Shown: positions 1-5,509 of the stretch, piece by piece
Position numbering within the stretch: the stretch's first letter is position 1
Layout of the letters: each line of letters starts with the position of its first letter
Assembly (NCBI GenBank): GCA_003557065.1
Contig: PWPS01000005.1
Coordinates: 1-8,235, forward strand
Reading direction: 5' to 3'
DNA from: Candidatus Nealsoniibacteriota bacterium
GTDB lineage: Bacteria; Patescibacteriota; Minisyncoccia; Minisyncoccales; PWPS01
Length of the DNA stretch: 8,235 nucleotides
Program-made: the position numbers and the translations under genes
The notes under the pieces: generated by a model
What the model was told of the DNA's origin: nothing
Database searches by the model: none
Seen by the model: the letters and a program-made list of their open reading frames with translations, nothing else

Positions 1-350
1 CACTGCTGAATCTCGAACGAACAATCGATGTGTCCATTCCCTCCGAGCTTTAGCTTCAATCGACTAAGATCCTCTTCTTTATACTTCGGTACGCAATACT
101 GTCTTCCGACGAACTCGGAAAAAAGAAAAAAATCACAAATATCCAGTGAAACTATTTCGTTGATTTTCACAATCAACCAATTTCTTTCCAGATTATTCCA
201 TGAAGAGATCTCCGGAAACCTACGCAAAAGATGCTTAAGTCTCTTTTTTCTTTTAACACCCTTGAGTTCTTTTGCAGTCCCATTCTCGGAAAAAGATCTT
301 AACAACTGACTAGCTCGCTCGAAATCCAACTCAATCCTCGATTCTTGCAA
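1..350 (-). CDS. Unrecognised protein, TTG start, 3' end beyond the window
   Basis: An open frame of 116 codons runs without a stop from a TTG at 350-348 to the window edge, so the C-terminus is missing. The codon just before the TTG is TAA, so no start lies further upstream in this frame. The TTG sits 7 bases after AGGAGG (358-363), the best ribosome-binding site in the window, with a good promoter just ahead. The protein starts LQESRIELDFERASQLL, has a very basic stretch at about residues 27-44 (KELKGVKRKKRLKHLLRR), a Trp-containing stretch near 50-60, and a hydrophobic/aromatic stretch at about 67-80 (SLDICDFFLFSEF) that is too short and charged at its edges to call a membrane helix. It ends in the window with GGNGHIDCSFEIQQ. 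I do not recognise the family. The basic patch could bind nucleic acid, but that is a guess. A plus-strand open frame at 28-309 overlaps it but has no ribosome site and low-complexity Ser/Phe composition. Confidence 0.7.
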   Translation of the reverse strand, partial: MQESRIELDFERASQLLRSFSENGTAKELKGVKRKKRLKHLLRRFPEISSWNNLERNWLIVKINEIVSLDICDFFLFSEFVGRQYCVPKYKEEDLSRLKLKLGGNGHIDCSFEIQQ

Positions 351-355
351 TTAAA

Positions 356-364
356 CCCCTCCTT
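356..364 (-). promoter_or_regulatory. Strong Shine-Dalgarno site deciding the TTG start
   Basis: The minus strand reads AAGGAGGGG, with AGGAGG at 363-358 and 7 bases to the TTG at 350. It is the only canonical ribosome-binding site upstream of any gene here. The other starts have weak or no such motif and rely on overlap with the preceding gene. Confidence 0.65.
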
Positions 365-371
365 TTTTGCC

Positions 372-399
372 ACTATACCAAAACATAACAAAAAGTCAA
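372..399 (-). promoter_or_regulatory. Sigma70-type promoter for the TTG-start gene
   Basis: Reading the minus strand, TTGACT (399-394) is followed after 16 bases by TATAGT (377-372). Each hexamer matches the consensus at five of six positions. The -35 box begins on the base right after the helicase TAG stop (402-400). Transcription would start near 365, giving a 5' leader of only about 15 bases that is mostly ribosome-binding site. It implies the downstream gene can be expressed independently of the helicase cluster. Confidence 0.55.
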
Positions 400-2292
400 C
401 TAAAAAAAGTCAAAATCATCTTCATCGATCAACTCAATTTCCTCCTCTATCGGAGAGTCTTCAGCCAGATAATCTTCTATTTCTCTTAAAAACCGTGAAG
501 GTCCCGAAGCTCCACCCCTCTCAAAAACAGGGTAAGTCAAAAAGAGATTTTTTTTACATCGAGTTACCGCCACATAAAACAATCTCCTTTCTTCTTCAAT
601 CATGTTCTCTTCCAGGGATTTCTTATGAGGAAAAGCTCCCTCTTTTAAACTAATTATAAAAACATTTTGCCACTCCAATCCTTTCGCCTGATGAATAGTG
701 CTTAATGTAAGAGCTCTTCTGTCCGATTCAATCTGAAAATCTTCACTTAAAGCGAAGTCCGAAAGCATCTCCCCGAGAGACTCATACTCCGCAGAAAGTT
801 CAACTAACTGCTTCAAATCATCCATCCTCTCTCTGGGATTATCGAAATCGTCCAACTTGTCCTTGTACCACCTCTCAATAAGATTTTTCAATCCGTCGGT
901 GACATTTTCCTCATTGGAAACAATTCTCATCATTTCAATGATTTCTTTTACTTTCGGTATCACCCTGGAAGGAAGATCCGATATTATATTTTCTTCTTCA
1001 GTGATAAGATCATCCGGACTATTGCATTGAATTATCTTTGCCGTAGCTCGGCGAGCATAGGCATCCCCTACTCCATCCTGCTTTTTTAAGACCCTGAGCC
1101 AGGAAGGTTCATCCTTGATATTCACCATCAACTTTAAAAAGGCGGAAATATCCTTCACGTGTGCCTGTTCAAAAAATCTGGTTCCTCCCCTCACAATATA
1201 TGGAATTCCTTCTTTAGCCAACTCCAATTCAAGACCGGCCGCCTGATAATGCGCCCTGAATAAAACAGCTGAATCGCCATAATCCAAATCGGAAATCTTC
1301 CTCACTATGAATCTTGATTGCTCACGTGGAGTGGAAAGACAAGAAACAATCGGATCAACACCTTCTTCTTGAACACTTTTTAACGTTTTGTTCAGTTTGG
1401 ACGAATTATACTTTATTATGCAGTTCGCCAAATTAAGTATTTCGGGGGTGGACCGATAATTCGTTTCCAACCTAAAAACCTTCGCCGGATACTTATCCGA
1501 AAAACTTAATATGTTTTTTATTTCAGCGGCCCTAAAGGAATATATACTTTGGGAATCATCACCGACAACCATTAGATTTTTATGAATCGAGCTGGCTTTT
1601 TGCAATATTCTATCCTGGATAACGTTGGTGTCTTGATACTCATCAACCAAAACATATTGAAATCTTTCTGAAATATCTTTTCCGCTGGAACCCTCCAAAA
1701 GCTTTAACCAATTAGTAAGCAAGTCGTCATAGTCCATCAGATTAGCCGATTTTTTTCTTTCGTCATATCTCTTTTTAACCTCTTCTATCTTTTCCGGACT
1801 TTTGGTGGATAGATTATCAAAAGCGACATCTTTAACCGGTTGGTCAGAATTTACCGCCAAGGATATTATTCTTTGCGCTGTCTTTGCATTCGGTAAATCA
1901 TCATCACCCATTTCTCCCAAAATAACTTCCAAAAGATCTTTACTGTCCTCCTGATCGAGTATCGTGTAATCCTCCCCGTAACCGAGTTCCGAAGCATATT
2001 TACGTAAATAATAATTACCAACGTGATGGAATGTTCCTCCTAAAACATTAAACGCCGAACCTCCCACAAGCTCTTCAATACGAGAAATCATTTCACTGGC
2101 AGCTTTTTTTGTGAATGTTAAAAGTAATATATTTTCAGGAGAAACTCCTTTTTCCAAAAGATAAGCCACTCTGAAAGTCAAAACTCTGGTTTTTCCGGAG
2201 CCCGGACCACTTAAGACCAGTGCATAGCCATCTCCTTTCTTTACGGCTTCAAGTTGCTCCCGATTCAACTTATTCTCATAATCAATCCTCAT
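400..2292 (-). CDS. uvrD: UvrD/PcrA/Rep-like superfamily 1A DNA helicase
   Basis: An ATP-driven 3'-5' DNA translocase/helicase of the UvrD/PcrA/Rep group, which unwinds DNA in repair and at stalled forks. All signature motifs are present in order: Q motif near 10-16 (LNREQLEAV), Walker A GPGSGKT at 29-35, motif Ia LLLTFTKKAA, GGTFHHV near 85-91, Walker B DEYQD at 217-221, motif III VVGDDSQSIYSFR at 242-254, motif IV LETNYRS at 275-281, motif V STIHQAKGLEW near 531-541, and motif VI RRLFYVAVTR at 569-578. At 630 residues it is about 90 shorter than E. coli UvrD. It ends soon after motif VI without the usual Tudor-like C-terminal domain, and instead has an acidic tail ending DEDDFDFF. Start ATG overlaps the upstream HD gene by 11 bases, so translation is probably coupled. 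It ends with TAG. Family assignment is firm; the choice between UvrD, PcrA and Rep is not decided by sequence alone. Confidence 0.95.
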   Translation of the reverse strand: MRIDYENKLNREQLEAVKKGDGYALVLSGPGSGKTRVLTFRVAYLLEKGVSPENILLLTFTKKAASEMISRIEELVGGSAFNVLGGTFHHVGNYYLRKYASELGYGEDYTILDQEDSKDLLEVILGEMGDDDLPNAKTAQRIISLAVNSDQPVKDVAFDNLSTKSPEKIEEVKKRYDERKKSANLMDYDDLLTNWLKLLEGSSGKDISERFQYVLVDEYQDTNVIQDRILQKASSIHKNLMVVGDDSQSIYSFRAAEIKNILSFSDKYPAKVFRLETNYRSTPEILNLANCIIKYNSSKLNKTLKSVQEEGVDPIVSCLSTPREQSRFIVRKISDLDYGDSAVLFRAHYQAAGLELELAKEGIPYIVRGGTRFFEQAHVKDISAFLKLMVNIKDEPSWLRVLKKQDGVGDAYARRATAKIIQCNSPDDLITEEENIISDLPSRVIPKVKEIIEMMRIVSNEENVTDGLKNLIERWYKDKLDDFDNPRERMDDLKQLVELSAEYESLGEMLSDFALSEDFQIESDRRALTLSTIHQAKGLEWQNVFIISLKEGAFPHKKSLEENMIEEERRLFYVAVTRCKKNLFLTYPVFERGGASGPSRFLREIEDYLAEDSPIEEEIELIDEDDFDFF

Positions 2293-2836
2293 ACTCTTTT
2301 ATTTTGTTTATCGTTTCTACTAAAAGATTGTTAATTTCTTGATTTTTACCTCTGGCTATGATGATTTTTATCCATCTTTCAATCTGCTTTATTTTCTCAC
2401 TTTTTTCAGCGTGAAATATATCGAAAGCCTTCTCTCCGTCTCTTTTTAAAGCCAGAAGTAAATCCGTCATATTCGATAAGATATCAGCCGCCTTTAAAAG
2501 TAAAACGTCTTCGTTTACCATCCAAAGATGAGCTGCGACTCTTTCTTTCCTCTCCTTCCACGGCAAATCCCGATCCGTTTCGGTAACCGATTCAACCAAA
2601 TCAGCCACCCTCTGCCCGAATCTTTTTTCCAGATCATCTTTCTTAAAGGTTGTATCTTCTATAATATCATGCAATATCCCCGCAGTTATCAAATCGGAAT
2701 CACAGCCCTGTGAAGCTAAAATGATACCAACCGTCATAGGATGAGCAATATATGAAATCCCACTATTTTTCCTTTTCTGCCCCTCATGTGCTAAAAAGGA
2801 AAACTCTACCGCTTCTTGGTGTTTTTCAGTCCACAT
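2282..2836 (-). CDS. Stand-alone HD-domain phosphohydrolase, RelA/SpoT-hydrolase type
   Basis: A 184-residue single-domain protein resembling the N-terminal hydrolase of Rel/SpoT and the small alarmone hydrolases (MESH1 type), which remove the 3'-pyrophosphate of (p)ppGpp. Metal-binding and catalytic signatures are visible: H32 in YIAHPMTVGIIL, the H56-D57 pair followed by E60-D61 in LHDIIEDT, and D118 in LLLKAADILSNMTDL. The FGQRVADLVESVTETD segment (73-88) is also typical. Nothing follows that resembles the synthetase, TGS or ACT domains of full-length Rel, so by content it would be a hydrolase only. The start ATG lies 5 bases after the upstream stop, and its TGA stop overlaps the helicase start. 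The fold and metal site are confident. The substrate is inferred from family resemblance and could be another nucleotide. Confidence 0.93.
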   Translation of the reverse strand: MWTEKHQEAVEFSFLAHEGQKRKNSGISYIAHPMTVGIILASQGCDSDLITAGILHDIIEDTTFKKDDLEKRFGQRVADLVESVTETDRDLPWKERKERVAAHLWMVNEDVLLLKAADILSNMTDLLLALKRDGEKAFDIFHAEKSEKIKQIERWIKIIIARGKNQEINNLLVETINKIKEYED

Positions 2837-2841
2837 GGATC

Positions 2842-3582
2842 TTAATTTGTTTTTATTCTCTTTCTTAAAACTTTTCCAACTTCTTCTCCGGCTCCTCTTG
2901 CCAAACGAAAAAATATGGTAACTCTAAGGTAAAAGCTCTCAAAATAAGATAAGTCTTGATGATCGATACGTTCCGAAAGCTCGCCTGCTACTTCGCGGTA
3001 AAGCATTCTGAAAGTTAATACCTTCGGTGATAAATAAGTTTTACCGAGTCTATTTATGGTTTTTCTGATTCTATAAGCCAAACCGAGCGACTGAATTATA
3101 TCAATAATGAAAAAACCGTAAACCAAACCGAGAAGAAAGAGCGACTTTCCGGGAAAGGAAAAATTTTCCGTTAAATCTATAAAATAATCAAAAAGAAAAT
3201 AACGGAAAAAAACTATTAAAATTAACCAATAGAATAAGAATCTTAGGCAAATAAATCCATGCAAGTTAAATTTTCTATTGGAGTAATCCCAAAGCCTTAT
3301 CTTAAAGATATGGAAAAAGAAAAATCCGGTAAAATACTCTAAAAAAGCAATTATTAATACAAAGGCAGCAAAAGCTCCGATTAAAGTAAATTTTTCCAAG
3401 TAGGAAAAAACGAAAAGACCGAACATTCCCCCGAATCCGTATATCGGAAGATACGGTCCTTTTAGAAAACCGGGATTGGTTACTTTTCCCAAAATCAATG
3501 ATCGATACAAAAGCTCAATAACCCATCCCGTAACGGAAAAAATTAAAAAGCTCACCAAGACACCTTCCATGCTATAGCTCAT
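2842..3582 (-). CDS. Multi-pass membrane protein, putative ABC-transporter type IV (CmpB-like) family
   Basis: An integral membrane protein of 246 residues matching the family annotated as putative ABC-transporter type IV (Pfam PF06541, recalled and not searched). Diagnostic pieces are SVTGWVIELLYRSL (16-29), NPGFLKGPYLPIYGFGG (36-52), LEYFTGFFF (81-89) and RLWDYSNRKFNLHGFICL (96-113). About five hydrophobic segments fit membrane helices, near 6-26, 48-62, 66-92, 110-134 and 146-168. The last ~75 residues (from about 172) are a basic, soluble-looking tail with many Arg/Lys, likely cytoplasmic. The ATG at 3582 overlaps the idi stop by 11 bases; a second in-frame ATG four codons later is possible. 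No ATP-binding subunit is nearby, so transport itself is unproven, and the biochemical role of this family is not established to my knowledge. Confidence 0.9.
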   Translation of the reverse strand: MSYSMEGVLVSFLIFSVTGWVIELLYRSLILGKVTNPGFLKGPYLPIYGFGGMFGLFVFSYLEKFTLIGAFAAFVLIIAFLEYFTGFFFFHIFKIRLWDYSNRKFNLHGFICLRFLFYWLILIVFFRYFLFDYFIDLTENFSFPGKSLFLLGLVYGFFIIDIIQSLGLAYRIRKTINRLGKTYLSPKVLTFRMLYREVAGELSERIDHQDLSYFESFYLRVTIFFRLARGAGEEVGKVLRKRIKTN

Positions 3583-4087
3583 CTTCTTGCAAGTCTTTTA
3601 GTCGTGGATATATTATCCTGAACCAAGGAGTATATTTGTCGGGGTTTTTTTGCAAATCGTTTTCAATTTCGGCTTTCGAAATCCAGAGGTATTCTGAAAC
3701 TTCTTTCGGATCGGGGTTTATCGATCCATCATATCGTCCGGTAAATATGTGATCAATTTCATTCTCAACAAGATCTCCGACTTCCGCCTTGTATTGAATA
3801 ACACCTATTTTATTAAGTTCACAAGTAAATCCCATCTCTTCCAAAAGTCTCTTTTCGGCATCACCTTTTAAATCATCACTCGTCGGATGACTACAGCAAG
3901 CATTTGTCCAAAGACCACCCCCATGATACTTTTCGTCAGCTCTTTTATGAATCAGCATCTTTCCGTCTTCATTGAAAATAAAAATGGAAAAAGCTCTGTG
4001 TAGAACTCCTTTTTTATGTGCTTCCATTTTTTCAATCTCACCCACCACCTCATCTTTTTCATTTACTTCCAATATTTTTTTACTCAT
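3572..4087 (-). CDS. idi: Isopentenyl-diphosphate delta-isomerase, type 1 (Nudix fold)
   Basis: Interconverts isopentenyl and dimethylallyl diphosphate, the two C5 units of isoprenoid synthesis, in the cytoplasm. The 171-residue length fits the bacterial type 1 enzyme. The sequence has H24 and H30 in the N-terminal metal site, LIHKRADEKYHGGGLWTNACCSHP (with C65 at the position of the catalytic Cys and H67 as metal ligand), a Nudix-like GDAEKRLLEEMGF (75-87), ENE at 109-111 carrying the second catalytic Glu, and TPWF near 153-156 as in E. coli SPW. ATG at 4087 is the first codon of the conserved region (ILEVNEKDEVVG). There is no clear Shine-Dalgarno site and the gene follows the only sizeable gap in the window, so it is probably first in its transcription unit and possibly near-leaderless. 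No other isoprenoid gene is present. It overlaps the next gene by 11 bases. Confidence 0.95.
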   Translation of the reverse strand: MSKKILEVNEKDEVVGEIEKMEAHKKGVLHRAFSIFIFNEDGKMLIHKRADEKYHGGGLWTNACCSHPTSDDLKGDAEKRLLEEMGFTCELNKIGVIQYKAEVGDLVENEIDHIFTGRYDGSINPDPKEVSEYLWISKAEIENDLQKNPDKYTPWFRIIYPRLKDLQEDEL

Positions 4088-4179
4088 ATCAAAATTTAAT
4101 TTATATATTCCGCTACTTATCGAAAAACTTAACTTTTTTAAATAAAATTCGAGATTTTCTTACAATAAAAATATTTAAC

Positions 4180-4198
4180 AAAAAGTCATCATTTTGAC
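4180..4198 (-). terminator. Weak hairpin plus T run after the 363-residue gene
   Basis: On the minus strand GTCA, a 6-base loop, and TGAC (4198-4185) are followed directly by five T residues (4184-4180). The stem is only 4 base pairs, so this is a poor intrinsic terminator at best, though it is placed correctly about 24 bases after the upstream gene's stop. Confidence 0.2.
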
Positions 4199-4199
4199 A

Positions 4200-4211
4200 G
4201 AAAATATTTTC
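4200..4211. repeat. Perfect 12-base palindrome GAAAATATTTTC
   Basis: GAAAATATTTTC reads the same on both strands. It lies 11 bases after the stop of the 363-residue gene and about 113 bases upstream of idi. It could be an operator half-site pair or a chance product of AT-rich sequence; a single copy gives no way to decide. Confidence 0.3.
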
Positions 4212-4221
4212 ACAAATACAA

Positions 4222-5313
4222 CTATATGTTTAAAATCTTTTCCTCTAAAGATTCCAGTCTCATATAAGTTAAATTCAATTTATGTTTTTGTGTCGGTTCA
4301 GCTAAAATTATCTCTTTGATTGCAATCTTTATTCTCTTAATCGATTCGGACAGTACATATTCAGTATATCGATAGTCCACGATATTCCCGTCTTCCGAAT
4401 TTTCCAACAAGTATTTATTACAAAGTTGACGATACACCTTCGCACTTAGAACATTCACATACCAAAACAGTTCCGTTGCTTCCTCTGTAAATATCCAAAA
4501 ATCTCCGGTTTCTTTTGATTCTTCAGCAGTCAATATAACACCCTCCATCCAGCTCCTTACTTCTTTGTAAAATGGAAACTCTTCAGGTCCCGGAAGTTCA
4601 TCTCTTGCTTCTTCCGCCTCATCCGCTACCTCGATTAAAAGCTCACCACGGTCAAATATGTCGGAGACCTCATCAATTTCTTTCAGCCTGCTACAAATCG
4701 GACATTTATCTTCCATGCAGGGAACTCTCTTCCAGGTACAATCCATCCATTTTGGCATACCGGCCTTCTTGTCATAGATTTTGACATCTTTTTTTTCAGG
4801 ACTCATAATCCGCGAAAGAAGCATCTCCAAGCTTTTATATTTGCATGCGGGCAAGTCGTCCAGATTCTCATATTTTTCAAATTCCGGATTATAATGCAAT
4901 TCCAAGAGTATTAAAATTTCATCAATGAATTCGGTAAAGGCTTTTTTTTCTTCTTCCGAAAGCTCTTTGGAGTCTTCAAAAAGAGAAAATATTAAAGAAT
5001 CAACCAAACCCAAAACCGCCTTCCTAACGTTTCCGGAATCACTTTGAATATTTTTTATGATAAAGGAAGTAAAGAGTGGAAAGTATTCTCTTCCTCTTTC
5101 CTTGGCTGCCAATTTCAGGCCGTATATGAAAGCAATCTTGTTTTTTTCTCGCTCAATATAACGATAATCATCCAAGCTTTCTAGTATCTTTTTGAAAGCT
5201 TCTTTTTTTTCTTTTTCACTATTGAAAGCCTTCTTTATGTTTTCTTTAGCCCGATCAACCTCCCCACTCTCACCTTTTTTTAATTTTTCTATTAATTCAT
5301 CAAGCGTCCTCAT
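4222..5313 (-). CDS. Uncharacterised protein: helical N-terminal half plus Cys cluster
   Basis: A 363-residue protein I cannot assign to a named family. Residues 1-140 are rich in charged, helix-forming residues, with helix pairs such as REYFPLFTSFIIKN followed by SDSGNVRKAVLGLVDSL (91-107), which reads like a HEAT-type repeat. Next comes a Cys cluster, C192-x6-C199-x4-C204-x2-C207, inside WMDCTWKRVPCMEDKCPIC, suggesting a zinc-ribbon-like metal site. The C-terminal third has Trp/Tyr-rich segments (FWIFTEEATELFWYVNVL, about 272-289; VYRQLCNKY; VDYRYTEYVL) and more helices. No signal peptide or membrane segment is seen. Its ATG overlaps the xseB stop by 14 bases, so it is translated with exonuclease VII and may act with it; this is inference. 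I recall similar WxxCTWKRxPC...CPIC proteins annotated as hypothetical in Parcubacteria but could not check. Ends in TAG. Confidence 0.9.
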   Translation of the reverse strand: MRTLDELIEKLKKGESGEVDRAKENIKKAFNSEKEKKEAFKKILESLDDYRYIEREKNKIAFIYGLKLAAKERGREYFPLFTSFIIKNIQSDSGNVRKAVLGLVDSLIFSLFEDSKELSEEEKKAFTEFIDEILILLELHYNPEFEKYENLDDLPACKYKSLEMLLSRIMSPEKKDVKIYDKKAGMPKWMDCTWKRVPCMEDKCPICSRLKEIDEVSDIFDRGELLIEVADEAEEARDELPGPEEFPFYKEVRSWMEGVILTAEESKETGDFWIFTEEATELFWYVNVLSAKVYRQLCNKYLLENSEDGNIVDYRYTEYVLSESIKRIKIAIKEIILAEPTQKHKLNLTYMRLESLEEKILNI

Positions 5314-5509
5314 TCGAATATTTTTCTTTTATTTCTTCAAATTTATTTTTGGACTTCTCAAGCCTTTTCTTGCATTTTTCAATAAGCTCCATTCCTCTTT
5401 CATATCTATCCAGCGCTTCTTCCAAGTCAATCTCTTCTTTTTGAAACCATTCATTTATTTCTTCAATTTCTTTATAGGCTTCTGAAAAATCAAATTCTTT
5501 TTTAGTCAT
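5300..5509 (-). CDS. xseB: Exodeoxyribonuclease VII small subunit
   Basis: Small helical subunit that binds the coiled-coil region of XseA; the holoenzyme degrades single-stranded DNA from both ends. The 69-residue protein fits the usual 70-80. Family features are FSEAYKEIEEINEWFQ near the start, then IDLEEALDRYERGMELIEKCKKRLEKSKNKFEEI, corresponding to the conserved LeesL..yerG..L...C motif. I chose the ATG at 5509 (MTKKEFDF) because it overlaps the xseA stop in the compact form ATGACTAA and starts just before conserved sequence. A TTG at 5548 in the same frame would add 13 residues, mostly Pro, Gly and Lys, read from inside xseA, and is less likely. The ribosome-binding site is weak (AGGGTG about 11 bases upstream), so translation probably depends on coupling to xseA. 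Ends in TGA. Confidence 0.93.
   Translation of the reverse strand: MTKKEFDFSEAYKEIEEINEWFQKEEIDLEEALDRYERGMELIEKCKKRLEKSKNKFEEIKEKYSNEDA

Larger units (their letters stand above)
4088..4221 (-). promoter_or_regulatory. AT-rich gap likely holding the idi promoter
   Basis: This 134-base region is the only substantial gap between genes and is very poor in G and C. A possible -10 box TATAAA lies at 4105-4100 on the minus strand, which would put the transcription start about 6-7 bases before the idi ATG. No convincing -35 hexamer is visible at the right distance. It also contains the palindrome and hairpin listed separately. That a promoter is here is inferred from gene layout more than from motif quality. 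Confidence 0.3.

Noticed and set aside
28..309. Plus-strand open frame of 93 codons
   Set aside because: It has no ribosome site, is Ser/Phe-rich like an antisense shadow, and overlaps a minus-strand frame that has a strong ribosome site and promoter.
345..653. Plus-strand open frame of 102 codons
   Set aside because: It is mostly antisense to the conserved 3' part of the helicase gene and resembles no protein.
2282..2284. TGA read as glycine, as in Gracilibacteria
   Set aside because: TGA ends both the HD gene and xseB at the expected places, and no conserved gene here has an internal in-frame TGA.
5192..5485. Plus-strand open frame with a hydrophobic Phe/Leu-rich product
   Set aside because: It looks like a small membrane protein, but is the antisense reading of Lys/Glu-rich codons in xseB and the 363-residue gene.
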